Assembly (NCBI GenBank): GCA_964458605.1
Contig: CAYWLS010000002.1
Span: 184,502-248,501 of the forward strand
Direction: 5' to 3'
DNA from: JBBSNV01 sp964458605
GTDB lineage: Bacteria > Pseudomonadota > Alphaproteobacteria > Reyranellales > JAQSWP01
Length of the DNA stretch: 64,000 nucleotides
A model generated the notes under the pieces. It searched no databases and had not been told where the DNA came from. It worked only from the letters and a program-made list of their open reading frames with translations. How positions within the stretch are numbered: position 1 is the stretch's first letter; every line of letters begins with the position of its first letter. Made by a program: the position numbers and the translations under genes. Below, in pieces: positions 35,648-44,878 of the stretch.

Positions 35648-38342
35648 ACAGCACGAAACCCGCCCCGCACCCGAGGCGTTGCTGGCCGCTGCGCACGCCG
35701 AGGGACGCGGCGACGGACGCGGCCGGCTCAAGATCTTCCTCGGCGCGGCGCCCGGCGTGGGCAAGACCTACGCCATGCTCAAGGCGGGCCATAGCCGCGC
35801 CAAGGATGGCGTCGACGTCGCGATCGGACTGGTCGAGACCCATGGCCGGGCCGAGACCGAAGGACTGATCGGCGGCCTCGAAGTCCTGCCGCGCCTGACC
35901 TTGCCCTATCGCGGCCGGGTGCTTCGCGAGTTCGATCTCGACGCCGCCTTGCGCCGCAAGCCGCGGTTGATCCTGGTCGACGAGCTGGCCCATACCAATG
36001 CACCCGGGGCGCGCCACCCCAAGCGCTGCCAGGACGTGCTGGAACTGCTGGCGGCCGGCATCGACGTCTACACCACGCTCAACGTGCAGCACCTGGAAAG
36101 CCTCAACGACGTGGTGGCGAAGATCACCCGCGTCCGGGTGCGCGAAACCCTGCCCGACGAAATCCTCGAACGCGCCGACGAGGTCGAACTGGTCGACCTG
36201 ACCCCGCAGGAGCTGATCAAGCGCCTGCACGAGGGCAAGGTCTATGTCGAAGGCCAGGCGCAGCGCGCGCTGCGGCACTTCTTCCAGCCGGGCAACATCA
36301 CCGCCTTGCGCGAGCTGGCGTTGCGGCGTGTCGCGGAACGGGTCGACGAACAGATGGTCGACTATATGCGCCAGCACGCCATCGTCGGGCCGTGGCCGGC
36401 GGGCGAACGGATCCTGGTCTGCGTCGGCCCCGATGCCGGTGCGCTGGCCCTGGTACGCGCCGGCCGCCGCCTGGCCGACCAGCTGCATGCGCCCTGGACC
36501 GCGGTCTATGTCGAGATGCCCGGCCACTACCGGCTGAGCGAGGAGGCGCGCACCAGCATCGCCGATGCGCTGCGCCTGGCCGAGCAGCTCGACGGCGAGA
36601 CCATCACCCTGCCGGCGCGCGACCTGGTCGAAGAACTGCTGCGTTTCGCCCACGAGCGCAACATCACGCAGATCGTCATCGGCTACAACAAGCGGCCGCT
36701 GCTGCGACGCCTGAACGGGCGCTCCCTGGTCGAGGCGCTGCTGCGGCGCAGCGGCGAGGTCGCCGTCCATGTCGTCCCGCTGGCTGCCCAGTCCCAGTCG
36801 AGTTCGTGGCGCCGCTTCCTGCCCCCGGTGGGCTGGCGGCGCTATCTCTGGCCGATCGTCTACGTCGCCGGCGCCGTGGCGGCGGGCGGCGCGGCCGAGC
36901 GGGTGTTTCCGCTGCCAACGCCCCAGCCGTTCTTCTTCCTGGCGGTGCTGCTGGCGGCGGTGCGCTACGGCCTGATCGCTTCCTTGCTCGCCTCGGCGCT
37001 GTCTTTCGCCGCCTACAATTATTTCTTCATCGAGCCACGCTATACTTTCACGGTGGCCCAGCCCCATGAGGTCGTGGGCCTGTTCCTGTTTTTCGCCGTG
37101 GCGATGCTGGTCAGCGGGCTGGCGGCGCGCAGCCGCGACCAGGCCGAAGATGCGCGCCGCCGCATGCGCAGCCAGCGCAGTCTCTACGATTTCAGCCGCA
37201 AGCTTGCCACCACCATCGGTCTCGACGACGTGCTGTGGGCCGCCTCCTACCAGATCGCCTCGACGGTGCGCGGCAAATGCGTGGTGCTGCTGCCCGAAGG
37301 CGAAGACCTCAAACTGGCGACAAGCTACCCGCCGGGCGAGGAACTGAGCGCCGGCGACCTCACCGCTTCGCGCTGGGCCTTCCAGCACGCCGAGGCCGCC
37401 GGGCACGGCACATCCACCCTTCCCACCCTGATCTGGCGTTTCGAGCCGTTGCAGACGTCGCGCGGCACGGTGGGCGTGATGGGCCTGAGCGGGCTGGACG
37501 GTCCGGCGGATATCGACTCCAACAGTCGCCGCGCCGTCTCGGCCCTGGTCGACCAGACCGCAGTGGCCATCGAACGCGCCCGGCTCGACGAGGAGATGAG
37601 CGAGGCCCGCGTCATGGCCGCCAGCGAGAAGCTGCGGCACGCGCTGCTCTCCTCGATCAGCCACGATCTGCGCACGCCGCTGGCGTCGATCACCGGCGCC
37701 GTCACCAGCCTGAAGGCCTACGGAGACAGCTACGACAAGGCAACCCGCGCCGACCTGCTCGACACGATCGACGAGGAAGCCGACCGGCTCAACCGCTTCG
37801 TCGGCAACCTGCTCGACATGATTCGCCTCGAGGCCGGCATGCTGGAGCCCAAACGCGACTGGGTGGCGATCGACGATCTGCTGGCCTCGGCTGCGGCCCG
37901 CGCCCGCCGTCATGTCGGCGGTCGCAAGCTGCGCATCGAGGCCGCGCCTGGCCTGCCGCTGTTGCAGCTCGATTTCGTGCTGATGGAGCAGGTGCTGTTC
38001 AACCTGCTGGACAATGCGGCCAAGTATTCCGCCGACGATTCCACCATCGCGCTCAAGGCGCGCGCCGAGAACGGTCGCCTGCTCATCGAAGTGATCGACG
38101 ACGGCAAGGGCATCCCGCCGGAAGACCTCGAGCGCGTGTTCGACAAGTTCCATCGCGTCAGCGGCGGCGACCGCCAGAGCGCCGGCACCGGGCTGGGGCT
38201 GGCGATCTGCCGCGGCATCGTCGAAGCCCATGGCGGGCAGATTCGTGCCCAGAGCCCGGCCGCCTCCGGCCACGGCACCGCCATTGTCATTACCCTGCCT
38301 CTGTCCGCCACCAGCGCCCGCCTTGGCGAGAACGCCGCATGA
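35610..38342 (+). CDS. kdpD: osmosensitive potassium-channel sensor kinase
   Basis: Sensor kinase controlling kdpFABC, 910 residues. An N-terminal KdpD domain has Walker A GAAPGVGKT (45-53) and LVDELAHTN; then a universal-stress-like domain, four membrane helices (near 410-510), a GAF-like region, the phosphoaccepting His685 in SISHDLRTPLASI, and an ATPase domain with NLLDNAAKYS and GTGLGLAICRG. The start at 35610 overlaps kdpC; ATG at 35628 is an alternative. Confidence 0.95.
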   Translation: MPNARTMAEPNHRQHETRPAPEALLAAAHAEGRGDGRGRLKIFLGAAPGVGKTYAMLKAGHSRAKDGVDVAIGLVETHGRAETEGLIGGLEVLPRLTLPYRGRVLREFDLDAALRRKPRLILVDELAHTNAPGARHPKRCQDVLELLAAGIDVYTTLNVQHLESLNDVVAKITRVRVRETLPDEILERADEVELVDLTPQELIKRLHEGKVYVEGQAQRALRHFFQPGNITALRELALRRVAERVDEQMVDYMRQHAIVGPWPAGERILVCVGPDAGALALVRAGRRLADQLHAPWTAVYVEMPGHYRLSEEARTSIADALRLAEQLDGETITLPARDLVEELLRFAHERNITQIVIGYNKRPLLRRLNGRSLVEALLRRSGEVAVHVVPLAAQSQSSSWRRFLPPVGWRRYLWPIVYVAGAVAAGGAAERVFPLPTPQPFFFLAVLLAAVRYGLIASLLASALSFAAYNYFFIEPRYTFTVAQPHEVVGLFLFFAVAMLVSGLAARSRDQAEDARRRMRSQRSLYDFSRKLATTIGLDDVLWAASYQIASTVRGKCVVLLPEGEDLKLATSYPPGEELSAGDLTASRWAFQHAEAAGHGTSTLPTLIWRFEPLQTSRGTVGVMGLSGLDGPADIDSNSRRAVSALVDQTAVAIERARLDEEMSEARVMAASEKLRHALLSSISHDLRTPLASITGAVTSLKAYGDSYDKATRADLLDTIDEEADRLNRFVGNLLDMIRLEAGMLEPKRDWVAIDDLLASAAARARRHVGGRKLRIEAAPGLPLLQLDFVLMEQVLFNLLDNAAKYSADDSTIALKARAENGRLLIEVIDDGKGIPPEDLERVFDKFHRVSGGDRQSAGTGLGLAICRGIVEAHGGQIRAQSPAASGHGTAIVITLPLSATSARLGENAA

Positions 38343-39049
38343 GCGACATGATGGCCGGCAGGAACGACAACATCGTACTGGTGGTGGACGACGAGCCGCA
38401 GATCCGCCGCTTCCTGCGTCCCAGCCTGACCGCGCAAGGCTTCACCGTGGTCGAAGCCGCCAATGCCGAGGAAGCGCTGACCCAGGCAGCCGCGGTCAAA
38501 CCTGCCATCATCGTTCTCGACATGGGCTTGCCCGATCGCGACGGCATCGAAGTGATCCATGCGCTGCGCGAATGGACGCAGACGCCGATCCTGGTGCTGA
38601 GCGTACGCGATCGCGAGGCGGAGAAGATCGCCGCTCTGGACGCCGGCGCCGACGACTATGTCGAGAAGCCATTCGCCATGGGCGAATTGCTGGCCCGGCT
38701 GCGCGCTGCCTTGCGACACCGGCTGCGCCAGCAGGGCGAGGCGCCGATATTCCGCAGCGGAAAGCTGGCTGTCGACCTGGTGCGCCGGGAAGTCAGTCTG
38801 GGCGGCCAGCCGATCAAGCTGTCGCCCAAGGAGTACGACCTGCTGCGGCTGCTGGTGCAGCATGCGGGCAAGGTCGTAACCCAGCGTCAGATCCTGCAGC
38901 AGATCTGGGGTCCGGCCCATGTCGAGGATACGCAGTATCTGCGCGTCTATATCGGGCAGTTGCGGGAGAAGCTGGAAGACGACGCCACCAAACCCGCCCT
39001 GATTGCCACCGAGCCGGGCGTCGGCTACCGGCTGATCGACAAGGGTTAG
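38339..39049 (+). CDS. kdpE: KdpE response regulator
   Basis: OmpR-type activator of the kdp operon, 236 residues. Receiver domain with acidic pocket Asp17-Asp18, phosphoacceptor Asp61 (IIVLDMGLPDRDG) and Lys110; C-terminal winged helix ending PGVGYRLIDKG. The ATG overlaps the kdpD stop, implying coupled translation. Its end overlaps by four bases the end of the FAD oxidoreductase gene on the other strand. Confidence 0.95.
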   Translation: MSDMMAGRNDNIVLVVDDEPQIRRFLRPSLTAQGFTVVEAANAEEALTQAAAVKPAIIVLDMGLPDRDGIEVIHALREWTQTPILVLSVRDREAEKIAALDAGADDYVEKPFAMGELLARLRAALRHRLRQQGEAPIFRSGKLAVDLVRREVSLGGQPIKLSPKEYDLLRLLVQHAGKVVTQRQILQQIWGPAHVEDTQYLRVYIGQLREKLEDDATKPALIATEPGVGYRLIDKG

Positions 39050-40452
39050 CCGTCGGCCAGCGACAAAAGCGCGGCCGCCGAGCGGCCGGCGATGGCGCCC
39101 AGCACCACCGCGCTCAACAGCCCATTGCCCGAAAGATAGCCGTCGACCGTCTCGCCCGACAGGCCGCAGGCCGCTCCGCCGCCGGCGAACAGATTGGGCA
39201 GCGCCGTCCCGTCCGGGCGCAGCACGCGCGCCTGGGCATCGACGACCAGCCCGCCCTGGGTGTGGAACAGCGCCCCAGTCACCTTGACGGCATAGAACGG
39301 CGCCACCAAAGCCGGTTTGGCGGTGAAATCGCGTCCGAACGGATCCTTCCCCTGCCCCGCCGCCAGCGCCCTGGTCTGCGCCAGGGTCGCCGCCAGCGCT
39401 TCGTCCGGCAGGCCGCATTGCGCGGCCAGCGCTTCGATCGAATCGGCCGATCTGGCAGCGCCTGCCTCGCAAGCATTGCGATAGTCCTCGAAGGTCAGCC
39501 CCAGCGCGTGCAACCGCGCATCGTAGATGTTCCATGCCACCTGGCCCGGCTGCGCCAGAACCGCCACCGACTGCTCGGAATAGCCATGGTGCTCGTTGGA
39601 GAAGCGTTCGCCTCGAGCATTGACCTGGAAGCCGCCCTCCATCATCAGCGCCCAGCTGATCAGCGCCTCCTGAGGCACTGCCACCGATCCATGGCCCTGG
39701 TAGGCGCCCATATGGCCGAGCGCCGCGCCCAGCGCCCGGCCCCAGCGCACCGCGTCGCCCCGGTTGCCGGCATGGCCGAAATACTTGGCGCCGGCCATTT
39801 CGGGAATGTGGTGCGCCACCATGGCCGCGTCGCCGCCGAATCCGCTGCAGGCCAGCACCAGCGCCGCGCAACCGATCGTCTCGCTGCCGCCGTCCGGCCG
39901 CACCAGCCGCAGGCCGCGCACCCTCCCGTCGCTGTCGGCGAACAAGGTCTCGACCCGGGCATTGCCAACGACGTCGATGCCGGCGCGCTCCGCCGCGTCC
40001 AGCAGGGCGCCCATCAAAGCCGCGCCGGTCCTTTCCTTCAGCGCATGCATGCGCAGCACGCTATGGCCCGGATAGAGGAAGCCTTCGACCAGCTCGAAGC
40101 CCACGCCATGGCGCGCCGCCAGCCAGTCGACCGTCGGCCCGGAGGCATGGGCCACGGTCCGCACGATCGCCGGATCGTTCTGGTCGTGCGCCTTGCGCTG
40201 GATATCCGCCGCCATCAGCTCCGGCGAGTCGGTCACGCCCCGCGCCCGCTGCATGGTGGTGCCGCTGGCCGGCACCATGCCCGACGACATCGCGGTCGAG
40301 CCGCTGGGCCGCGGATCGCGCTCCAGAACCAGGGCGCCGGCACCGGCATCGCGCGCCGCCAGCGCCGCCACCAGACCGCAAGCCCCGCCACCGACGATGG
40401 CGATCTCCGCTTCGGCATCGAAGGCCACTCCGGCCGCCGGCAGGACACTCAT
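39046..40452 (-). CDS. FAD-dependent oxidoreductase (fumarate reductase/TcuA-like flavoprotein)
   Basis: A 468-residue flavoprotein of the FAD_binding_2 family. It starts with the Rossmann motif IAIVGGGACGLVAAL-like (EIAIVGGGACGLVAALAA), then VLERDPRPSGSTAMSSG, and ends with the second FAD segment NLFAGGGAACGLSGETVDGY. Members reduce or oxidise C-C bonds of carboxylic acids, steroids or tricarballylate. It is the last gene of the liv-type operon, 73 bases after the lyase gene, so it probably acts on the imported compound. The exact substrate is unknown. Confidence 0.88.
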   Translation of the reverse strand: MSVLPAAGVAFDAEAEIAIVGGGACGLVAALAARDAGAGALVLERDPRPSGSTAMSSGMVPASGTTMQRARGVTDSPELMAADIQRKAHDQNDPAIVRTVAHASGPTVDWLAARHGVGFELVEGFLYPGHSVLRMHALKERTGAALMGALLDAAERAGIDVVGNARVETLFADSDGRVRGLRLVRPDGGSETIGCAALVLACSGFGGDAAMVAHHIPEMAGAKYFGHAGNRGDAVRWGRALGAALGHMGAYQGHGSVAVPQEALISWALMMEGGFQVNARGERFSNEHHGYSEQSVAVLAQPGQVAWNIYDARLHALGLTFEDYRNACEAGAARSADSIEALAAQCGLPDEALAATLAQTRALAAGQGKDPFGRDFTAKPALVAPFYAVKVTGALFHTQGGLVVDAQARVLRPDGTALPNLFAGGGAACGLSGETVDGYLSGNGLLSAVVLGAIAGRSAAALLSLADG

Positions 40453-40525
40453 CGCGTTCCCCGCCGCCTCAAGCCGGAGCGATTGCCGATCTCTACCCGC
40501 TTGCGTTGCCGGCCGATCCGGTCGC

Positions 40526-41440
40526 TCATTCGGCCGCGCCCTTCTTGGCGCCCGGCCGGGCCGGGAAATTGTCGGCGTCGTACCGCTTGCCGCGCTCCAG
40601 CACCTGTTGCGTGCCCAACAATTCGTTCAGGCCGGTGAAGTCGAGCATCTGGTTGCGGAACGGCTCGGTGGTGCCGTGCCGCTTCAGGCTGGCGAAATAG
40701 TCGCCCATCAGCCGGGCCGTCGCGCGCACCAGGCCGCCCGGGAAGATCACCAGGCGATAGCCCATGGCTTCCAGCTCGGCCGCGCCCAGCAACGGCGTGT
40801 CGCCGCCTTCCACCATGTTGGCCATCAGCGGCACGCGTCCGCCGAACAACGCGGCCACCTTCTGCAGATCCTCGCGCGAGCGGGGCGCTTCGACGAACAG
40901 CAGGTCGGCGCCGGCCTCGACATAGCGCTCGGCGCGATCGAGCGCCGAGGCCATGCCCTCCACCGCAACCGCGTCGGTGCGGGCGACAACGATGGTATCG
41001 GCATCGCGCCGGGCATCGACCGCGGCCTTGATCTTTCCCGCCATCTCGGCGCCCGACACCAGCGTCTTGCCGGACAGGTGGCCGCAGCGCTTGGGCATGG
41101 TCTGGTCCTCGAGCTGGATCGCCGCTGCACCGCATCGCTCGAACAGCCGTACCGTGCGCTGCACGTTAAGCGCATTGCCGAATCCGGTATCGGCATCGAC
41201 CATGACCGGCAGGTCGATGCGCTCGCGGATCTCGCTGAGGGTTTGTGCAACTTCGCTCATCCCAACCAACCCGATATCGGGCCGGCCGAAGCGGGTATAG
41301 GCGATCGACGCCCCCGACAGGTAGAGGGTGGCGAAGCCCGCCTGCTGCGCCAGCAAGGCGCTCAACGAGTCGTAGATGCCCGGCGCCACCACGATCGGGT
41401 CATTGGCCAGTTGGCGGCGCAAATCCTTGGCCTGGCTCAT
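40526..41440 (-). CDS. isocitrate lyase/PEP mutase family enzyme
   Basis: A 304-residue TIM-barrel lyase. Visible: LYLSGASIAYTRFGRPDIG near the N terminus, MVDADTGFGNALNVQRTV (metal-binding Asp residues), IQLEDQTMPKRCGHLSGK with the KRCGH catalytic loop, and VARTDAVAVEGM. The KRCGH loop indicates C-C bond cleavage, as in methylisocitrate, dimethylmalate or related lyases, not phosphonate mutation. It follows livF by 63 bases and precedes the FAD enzyme, so it probably cleaves a branched or hydroxylated dicarboxylate brought in by the ABC system. Confidence 0.9.
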   Translation of the reverse strand: MSQAKDLRRQLANDPIVVAPGIYDSLSALLAQQAGFATLYLSGASIAYTRFGRPDIGLVGMSEVAQTLSEIRERIDLPVMVDADTGFGNALNVQRTVRLFERCGAAAIQLEDQTMPKRCGHLSGKTLVSGAEMAGKIKAAVDARRDADTIVVARTDAVAVEGMASALDRAERYVEAGADLLFVEAPRSREDLQKVAALFGGRVPLMANMVEGGDTPLLGAAELEAMGYRLVIFPGGLVRATARLMGDYFASLKRHGTTEPFRNQMLDFTGLNELLGTQQVLERGKRYDADNFPARPGAKKGAAE

Positions 41441-41502
41441 GGCCTGGTCTCCCCGGCATTGGTGGCGGCGCCCGTCGGCGTCGAAATCGATTCCTGCTTC
41501 AT
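41437..41502 (-). CDS. possible 21-residue linking peptide between livF and the lyase
   Basis: An ATG one base past the livF stop opens a 21-codon frame (MKQESISTPTGAATNAGETR then P) whose stop overlaps the lyase ATG (ATGA). Placement fits translational coupling, but the frame is short and unlike any known protein, so it may be chance. Confidence 0.25.
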   Translation of the reverse strand: MKQESISTPTGAATNAGETRP

Positions 41503-41503
41503 G

Positions 41504-42205
41504 TCACATACCCAGGTAAGAACGCTTCAGATCGGAATTGCTCATCAAGGCCGCCGCCGGTCCGGCCATCGCCACGCGGCCGTTTTCGATCACATAGGCG
41601 CGGTGCGCGATGGCCAGCGACTGCACCACGTTCTGCTCGACCAGCACGATGGCCAGTCCCAGGCCGTTGATACGCTGGATCAGCGCAAACATCTCCTCCA
41701 CCAGCCGCGGCGACAGGCCCAGCGACGGTTCGTCCAGGATCAGCAAGCGCGGCTCGGCCATCAGGCCGCGGCCGATCGCCAGCATCTGCTGCTCGCCGCC
41801 GGACAGGGTGCCGGCTTTCTGGCCGAAGCGCTCCTTCAGCCGTGGAAATGTCGCCACCACAAGATCGATGTTCTGGGCGCGTCGGGCCCGCGCACGGCGA
41901 TAGCTGCCCAGTTCCAGGTTCTCCCGCACCGTCATGTTGGGGAATACGCGGCGGCCTTCGGGCACCTGGATCAGTCCCGCCGCGACAATGGCCTGGGACG
42001 GCGCTCCGGTGATATCGGCGCCCTCGAACTGCACCGTGCCGGCGAACGGCCGGTAGATGCCGCTGATATTGTGGTTGAGCGTCGACTTGCCGACCCCGTT
42101 GGAGCCCAGCACCGCCACGATCTCGCCCGCAGCGACGTCGATATCGACGCCGCGCAGCACCTCGACCGCCCCATAGCCGGCATGCAGGCCCCGCACCTCA
42201 AGCAT
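41504..42205 (-). CDS. livF: branched-chain amino acid-type ABC ATPase LivF
   Basis: A 233-residue ATPase: GSNGVGKST Walker A, GLIQVPEGRRVFPNMTVRENL typical of LivF, signature LSGGEQQML, Walker B LLILDEPSLGLSP. The start at 42205 overlaps the livG end by eight bases. The asparagines in STLNHNISGI replace the usual LLRTISG, a small oddity next to Walker A. The substrate is set by the binding protein at 44879. Confidence 0.94.
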   Translation of the reverse strand: MLEVRGLHAGYGAVEVLRGVDIDVAAGEIVAVLGSNGVGKSTLNHNISGIYRPFAGTVQFEGADITGAPSQAIVAAGLIQVPEGRRVFPNMTVRENLELGSYRRARARRAQNIDLVVATFPRLKERFGQKAGTLSGGEQQMLAIGRGLMAEPRLLILDEPSLGLSPRLVEEMFALIQRINGLGLAIVLVEQNVVQSLAIAHRAYVIENGRVAMAGPAAALMSNSDLKRSYLGM

Positions 42206-42986
42206 GGCCGGCCTCCTGCGCGGGCGATGCTGGCGGCTGCCCGCTGCCTTGCTGCAGGCGCTCGGCCGCGCCATGACCGAGATAGGCCTCGATCACCGCC
42301 GGATCGGCAGCGATCTGGGCCGGCCCGCCGCTGGCGATCAATTTCCCGTCGCTCAGCACATAGATGCGTTCGGCCAGGCTCATCACCGCCTGCATGACGT
42401 GCTCGGTCAGCAGAACGGTCACTCCGGAGTCGCGGATGGCGCGGATCATCGGGACGGTCTCGCCGATCTCGGTCGGATTGAGTCCCGCCATGACCTCGTC
42501 GAGCAGCAGGAAGCGCGGCTCGGTGGCCAGGGCTCGCGCCACCTCCAGCCGCTTTCGTCCGGCCACAGTCAGCCCCGATGCCGGCTTGTCGAGCATCGCC
42601 GCCATGCCGAGCTGTCGGGCGACCGCTTCGGCACGCCCCAACGCCTCCTCCCGATCGCCGTGGCGCAAATGGGCGCCCACGGCAATGTTCTGCCGCACCG
42701 TCAATCCGGCAAACGGCTGGGCGACCTGGAACGTGCGCACCAGGCCCAGCCCGCAGATCCGCTCCGGCGCCAGTCCGGTGATGTCGTGTCCGGCAAAGCG
42801 CACGCTGCCGCTGTCGGGCTTGAGGAAACCCGCGATCATCGAGAACAGGGTGGTCTTGCCGGCGCCATTGGGGCCGATCAGAGCGGCGATCTCGCCGGCG
42901 CCGACATGCATGCCGACCGAATCGACGGCCTGCAGCCCGCCGAAGCGCTTGCCCACATCGCGCAGGACCAGTAGCGGCTCAGTCAT
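42198..42986 (-). CDS. livG: branched-chain amino acid-type ABC ATPase LivG
   Basis: A 262-residue ATPase with Walker A GPNGAGKTT, the LivG segment GLGLVRTFQVAQPFAGLTVRQN, and Walker B FLLLDEVMAGLNPTE. The usual LSGGxxR signature reads LTVAGRKRLEVAR, a divergence often seen in LivG-like ATPases of this type but worth note. The start at 42986 overlaps livM by eight bases. Confidence 0.93.
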   Translation of the reverse strand: MTEPLLVLRDVGKRFGGLQAVDSVGMHVGAGEIAALIGPNGAGKTTLFSMIAGFLKPDSGSVRFAGHDITGLAPERICGLGLVRTFQVAQPFAGLTVRQNIAVGAHLRHGDREEALGRAEAVARQLGMAAMLDKPASGLTVAGRKRLEVARALATEPRFLLLDEVMAGLNPTEIGETVPMIRAIRDSGVTVLLTEHVMQAVMSLAERIYVLSDGKLIASGGPAQIAADPAVIEAYLGHGAAERLQQGSGQPPASPAQEAGHA

Positions 42987-43947
42987 GCTGGCCTCGCAGC
43001 CGGCGCCAGCGTCGCAGCGCCATGCCGGCAAAGCCGTTGGGCAGGAACAGCACCATGATCACCAGCATCACGCCATACAGCACCAGGTTGAGGCCCGCCG
43101 CATCGCCAGTCGCCTGCTTGGCGATCTCGCCCGCCGCCTGCAGAACGATGGCGCCCAATACCGGGCCGAACACGGTGCCCAGCCCGCCGATGATCGGCAC
43201 CAGCAGAGTCTCGACCGAGACGCCCGAGCCATAGGCCACGCGCGGATCGACATAGAGGAAACATTGGGCATAGAACGCACCCGCCAGCCCCGCCATCAGG
43301 CCCGACAGCACGATGGCGCGCAGCTTGGTTCCAAACACGCCGACGCCCAGGGCGCGCGCCGCGTCCTCGTTTTCCCGCACTGCCATCAGCCTGGCGCCAA
43401 AGCGCGAGTTCTCCAGCCAGCGGGTCAGCACCAGCCAGGCCACCACCAGCATCAGGGCCACGTAGTAGAAGGCGCGCTTGTCGGCGAACTGGAAATTGGC
43501 GGCGGTCTGGTTCAGCGGGATCAGCGTGCCGACGCCGCCGCCGGTGAAGTCGACCGAGTTGGCCAGGATGCGCAGCACCTCGGCGAAGGCCAGGGTCACC
43601 AGGGCGAAATAGGAACCGCGCAGACCGTAACGGAAGCTGAGGAAGCCGATGACGGCGCCGACCAGCGCGCCGCCCAGCCCGGCCAGTGCGAAAGTCGCCC
43701 AGGCATTGATGCCGAGCTTGACCTGCAGCACCGCCGCCACATAGGCGCCGGTGCCGAAGAACGCGGCATGGCCGAACGAGAACTGCCCGCCATAGCCGCC
43801 CAGCACGTTCCACGCCTGGCCCAGCATGGCGAAGAACAGCACCATCACCATGAAATTGATCCAGAATTCCGAGGCGATCAGCCACGGCAGGATGGCGGCG
43901 CCCAGCGCGAACAGCGCGATCAGCCGGCCAGTACGGTCGAAATTCAT
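42979..43947 (-). CDS. livM: ABC permease LivM
   Basis: A 322-residue permease with about nine helices; NVLGGYGGQFSFGHAAFFGTGAY is the family start region, and VRENEDAARALGVGVFGTKLRA the coupling loop. ATG at 43947 overlaps livH by four bases. Confidence 0.95.
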   Translation of the reverse strand: MNFDRTGRLIALFALGAAILPWLIASEFWINFMVMVLFFAMLGQAWNVLGGYGGQFSFGHAAFFGTGAYVAAVLQVKLGINAWATFALAGLGGALVGAVIGFLSFRYGLRGSYFALVTLAFAEVLRILANSVDFTGGGVGTLIPLNQTAANFQFADKRAFYYVALMLVVAWLVLTRWLENSRFGARLMAVRENEDAARALGVGVFGTKLRAIVLSGLMAGLAGAFYAQCFLYVDPRVAYGSGVSVETLLVPIIGGLGTVFGPVLGAIVLQAAGEIAKQATGDAAGLNLVLYGVMLVIMVLFLPNGFAGMALRRWRRLRGQHD

Positions 43948-44816
43948 GCGCGATGTCCGAGCAGGCCGGTCGGCCGGAACAGCAGTACGGCGATGAAGAT
44001 CACGAAGATGCCGATCTGGCCCAGGCTCTCGCCCAGGAACAGGCCGCCCACGCTCTCGGTGACGCCGATGATCATGCCGCCCAGCAGCGCGCCGGCGAAC
44101 GATCCCATCCCGCCCAGCACGACGACGGTGAAAGCGATCAGCACGAAGGCCTGGCCGACATTGGGGCTGACGTAGAAGTTGGGCAGCAGCAGGCAGGCCG
44201 CGGCGCCGACGCAGGCCGTGCCGATGCCGAAGCTCATGGCGAAGACGTGGTCGACATCGATGCCGACCAGCCGCGCGCCATGACGCTCCTTGGCCAGGGC
44301 GCGGATCGCCTTGCCCAGATCGGTGCGGGCCATCAGCAGCCACAGCGCGGCGAACAGCACCAGCGCGCCAACGAAGGCGATGGCCTTGGGCACCGCCAGA
44401 TCGGCCAGCCCCAAATCGATGGTAGCGAAGGCATAGGGCGTATCGATGGTGCGCGTGTCGGCATGCCACAGGAACAGCGAAAGATTGTCGAGCACGATGG
44501 CGATGCCCAGTGTCACCAGCAACACGTTCTCGTCCTTGCCGTGGCTGGCGCGGCCGATCACGCCGCGCTGCAGCAAGTAGCCCAGCCCGAACAGCGCCGG
44601 CGGCACGATCAGCAGCGCCAGGTAGGGATCGACGCCCGCCACGGTGTAGAGGAAATAGACGCCATACATCGCCACCATGAGCAGGCTGCCATGGGCGAAA
44701 TTGATGATGTGCAGCACGCCGTAGATCAGGGTCAGGCCGAGCGCGATCAGGGCATAGACCGCCCCGGTGGCGATGCCGTTCAAGACGACGGGCGCGAGGA
44801 TATCGAATTCGAGCAT
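43944..44816 (-). CDS. livH: ABC permease LivH
   Basis: A 290-residue permease. NGIATGAVYALIALGLTLIYGV and NFAHGSLLMVAMY at the N terminus are the LivH signature; ALAKERHGARLVGIDVDHVF is the coupling loop. Preceded by the hairpin at 44837 in the spacer after the binding-protein gene. Confidence 0.95.
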   Translation of the reverse strand: MLEFDILAPVVLNGIATGAVYALIALGLTLIYGVLHIINFAHGSLLMVAMYGVYFLYTVAGVDPYLALLIVPPALFGLGYLLQRGVIGRASHGKDENVLLVTLGIAIVLDNLSLFLWHADTRTIDTPYAFATIDLGLADLAVPKAIAFVGALVLFAALWLLMARTDLGKAIRALAKERHGARLVGIDVDHVFAMSFGIGTACVGAAACLLLPNFYVSPNVGQAFVLIAFTVVVLGGMGSFAGALLGGMIIGVTESVGGLFLGESLGQIGIFVIFIAVLLFRPTGLLGHRA

Positions 44817-44836
44817 CTGCGAAACAACCAAAGCGT

Positions 44837-44861
44837 CGCCGGCGGCACTGGGCCGCCGGCG
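44837..44861 (-). terminator. hairpin between the binding-protein gene and livH
   Basis: A 10-bp GC stem, CGCCGGCGGC (44837-44846) with GCCGCCGGCG (44852-44861), and a five-base loop. In minus-strand transcripts it follows the binding-protein stop, so it probably stabilises that message or reduces read-through to livH. No clear T-run. Confidence 0.55.
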
Positions 44862-44878
44862 GTTCGCGTTTAGAGGGC

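Noticed and set aside
35412..38273. Open frame of about 953 codons on the minus strand
   Set aside because: Antisense to kdpC and kdpD; product is His/Gln/Asp-rich with no recognisable family.
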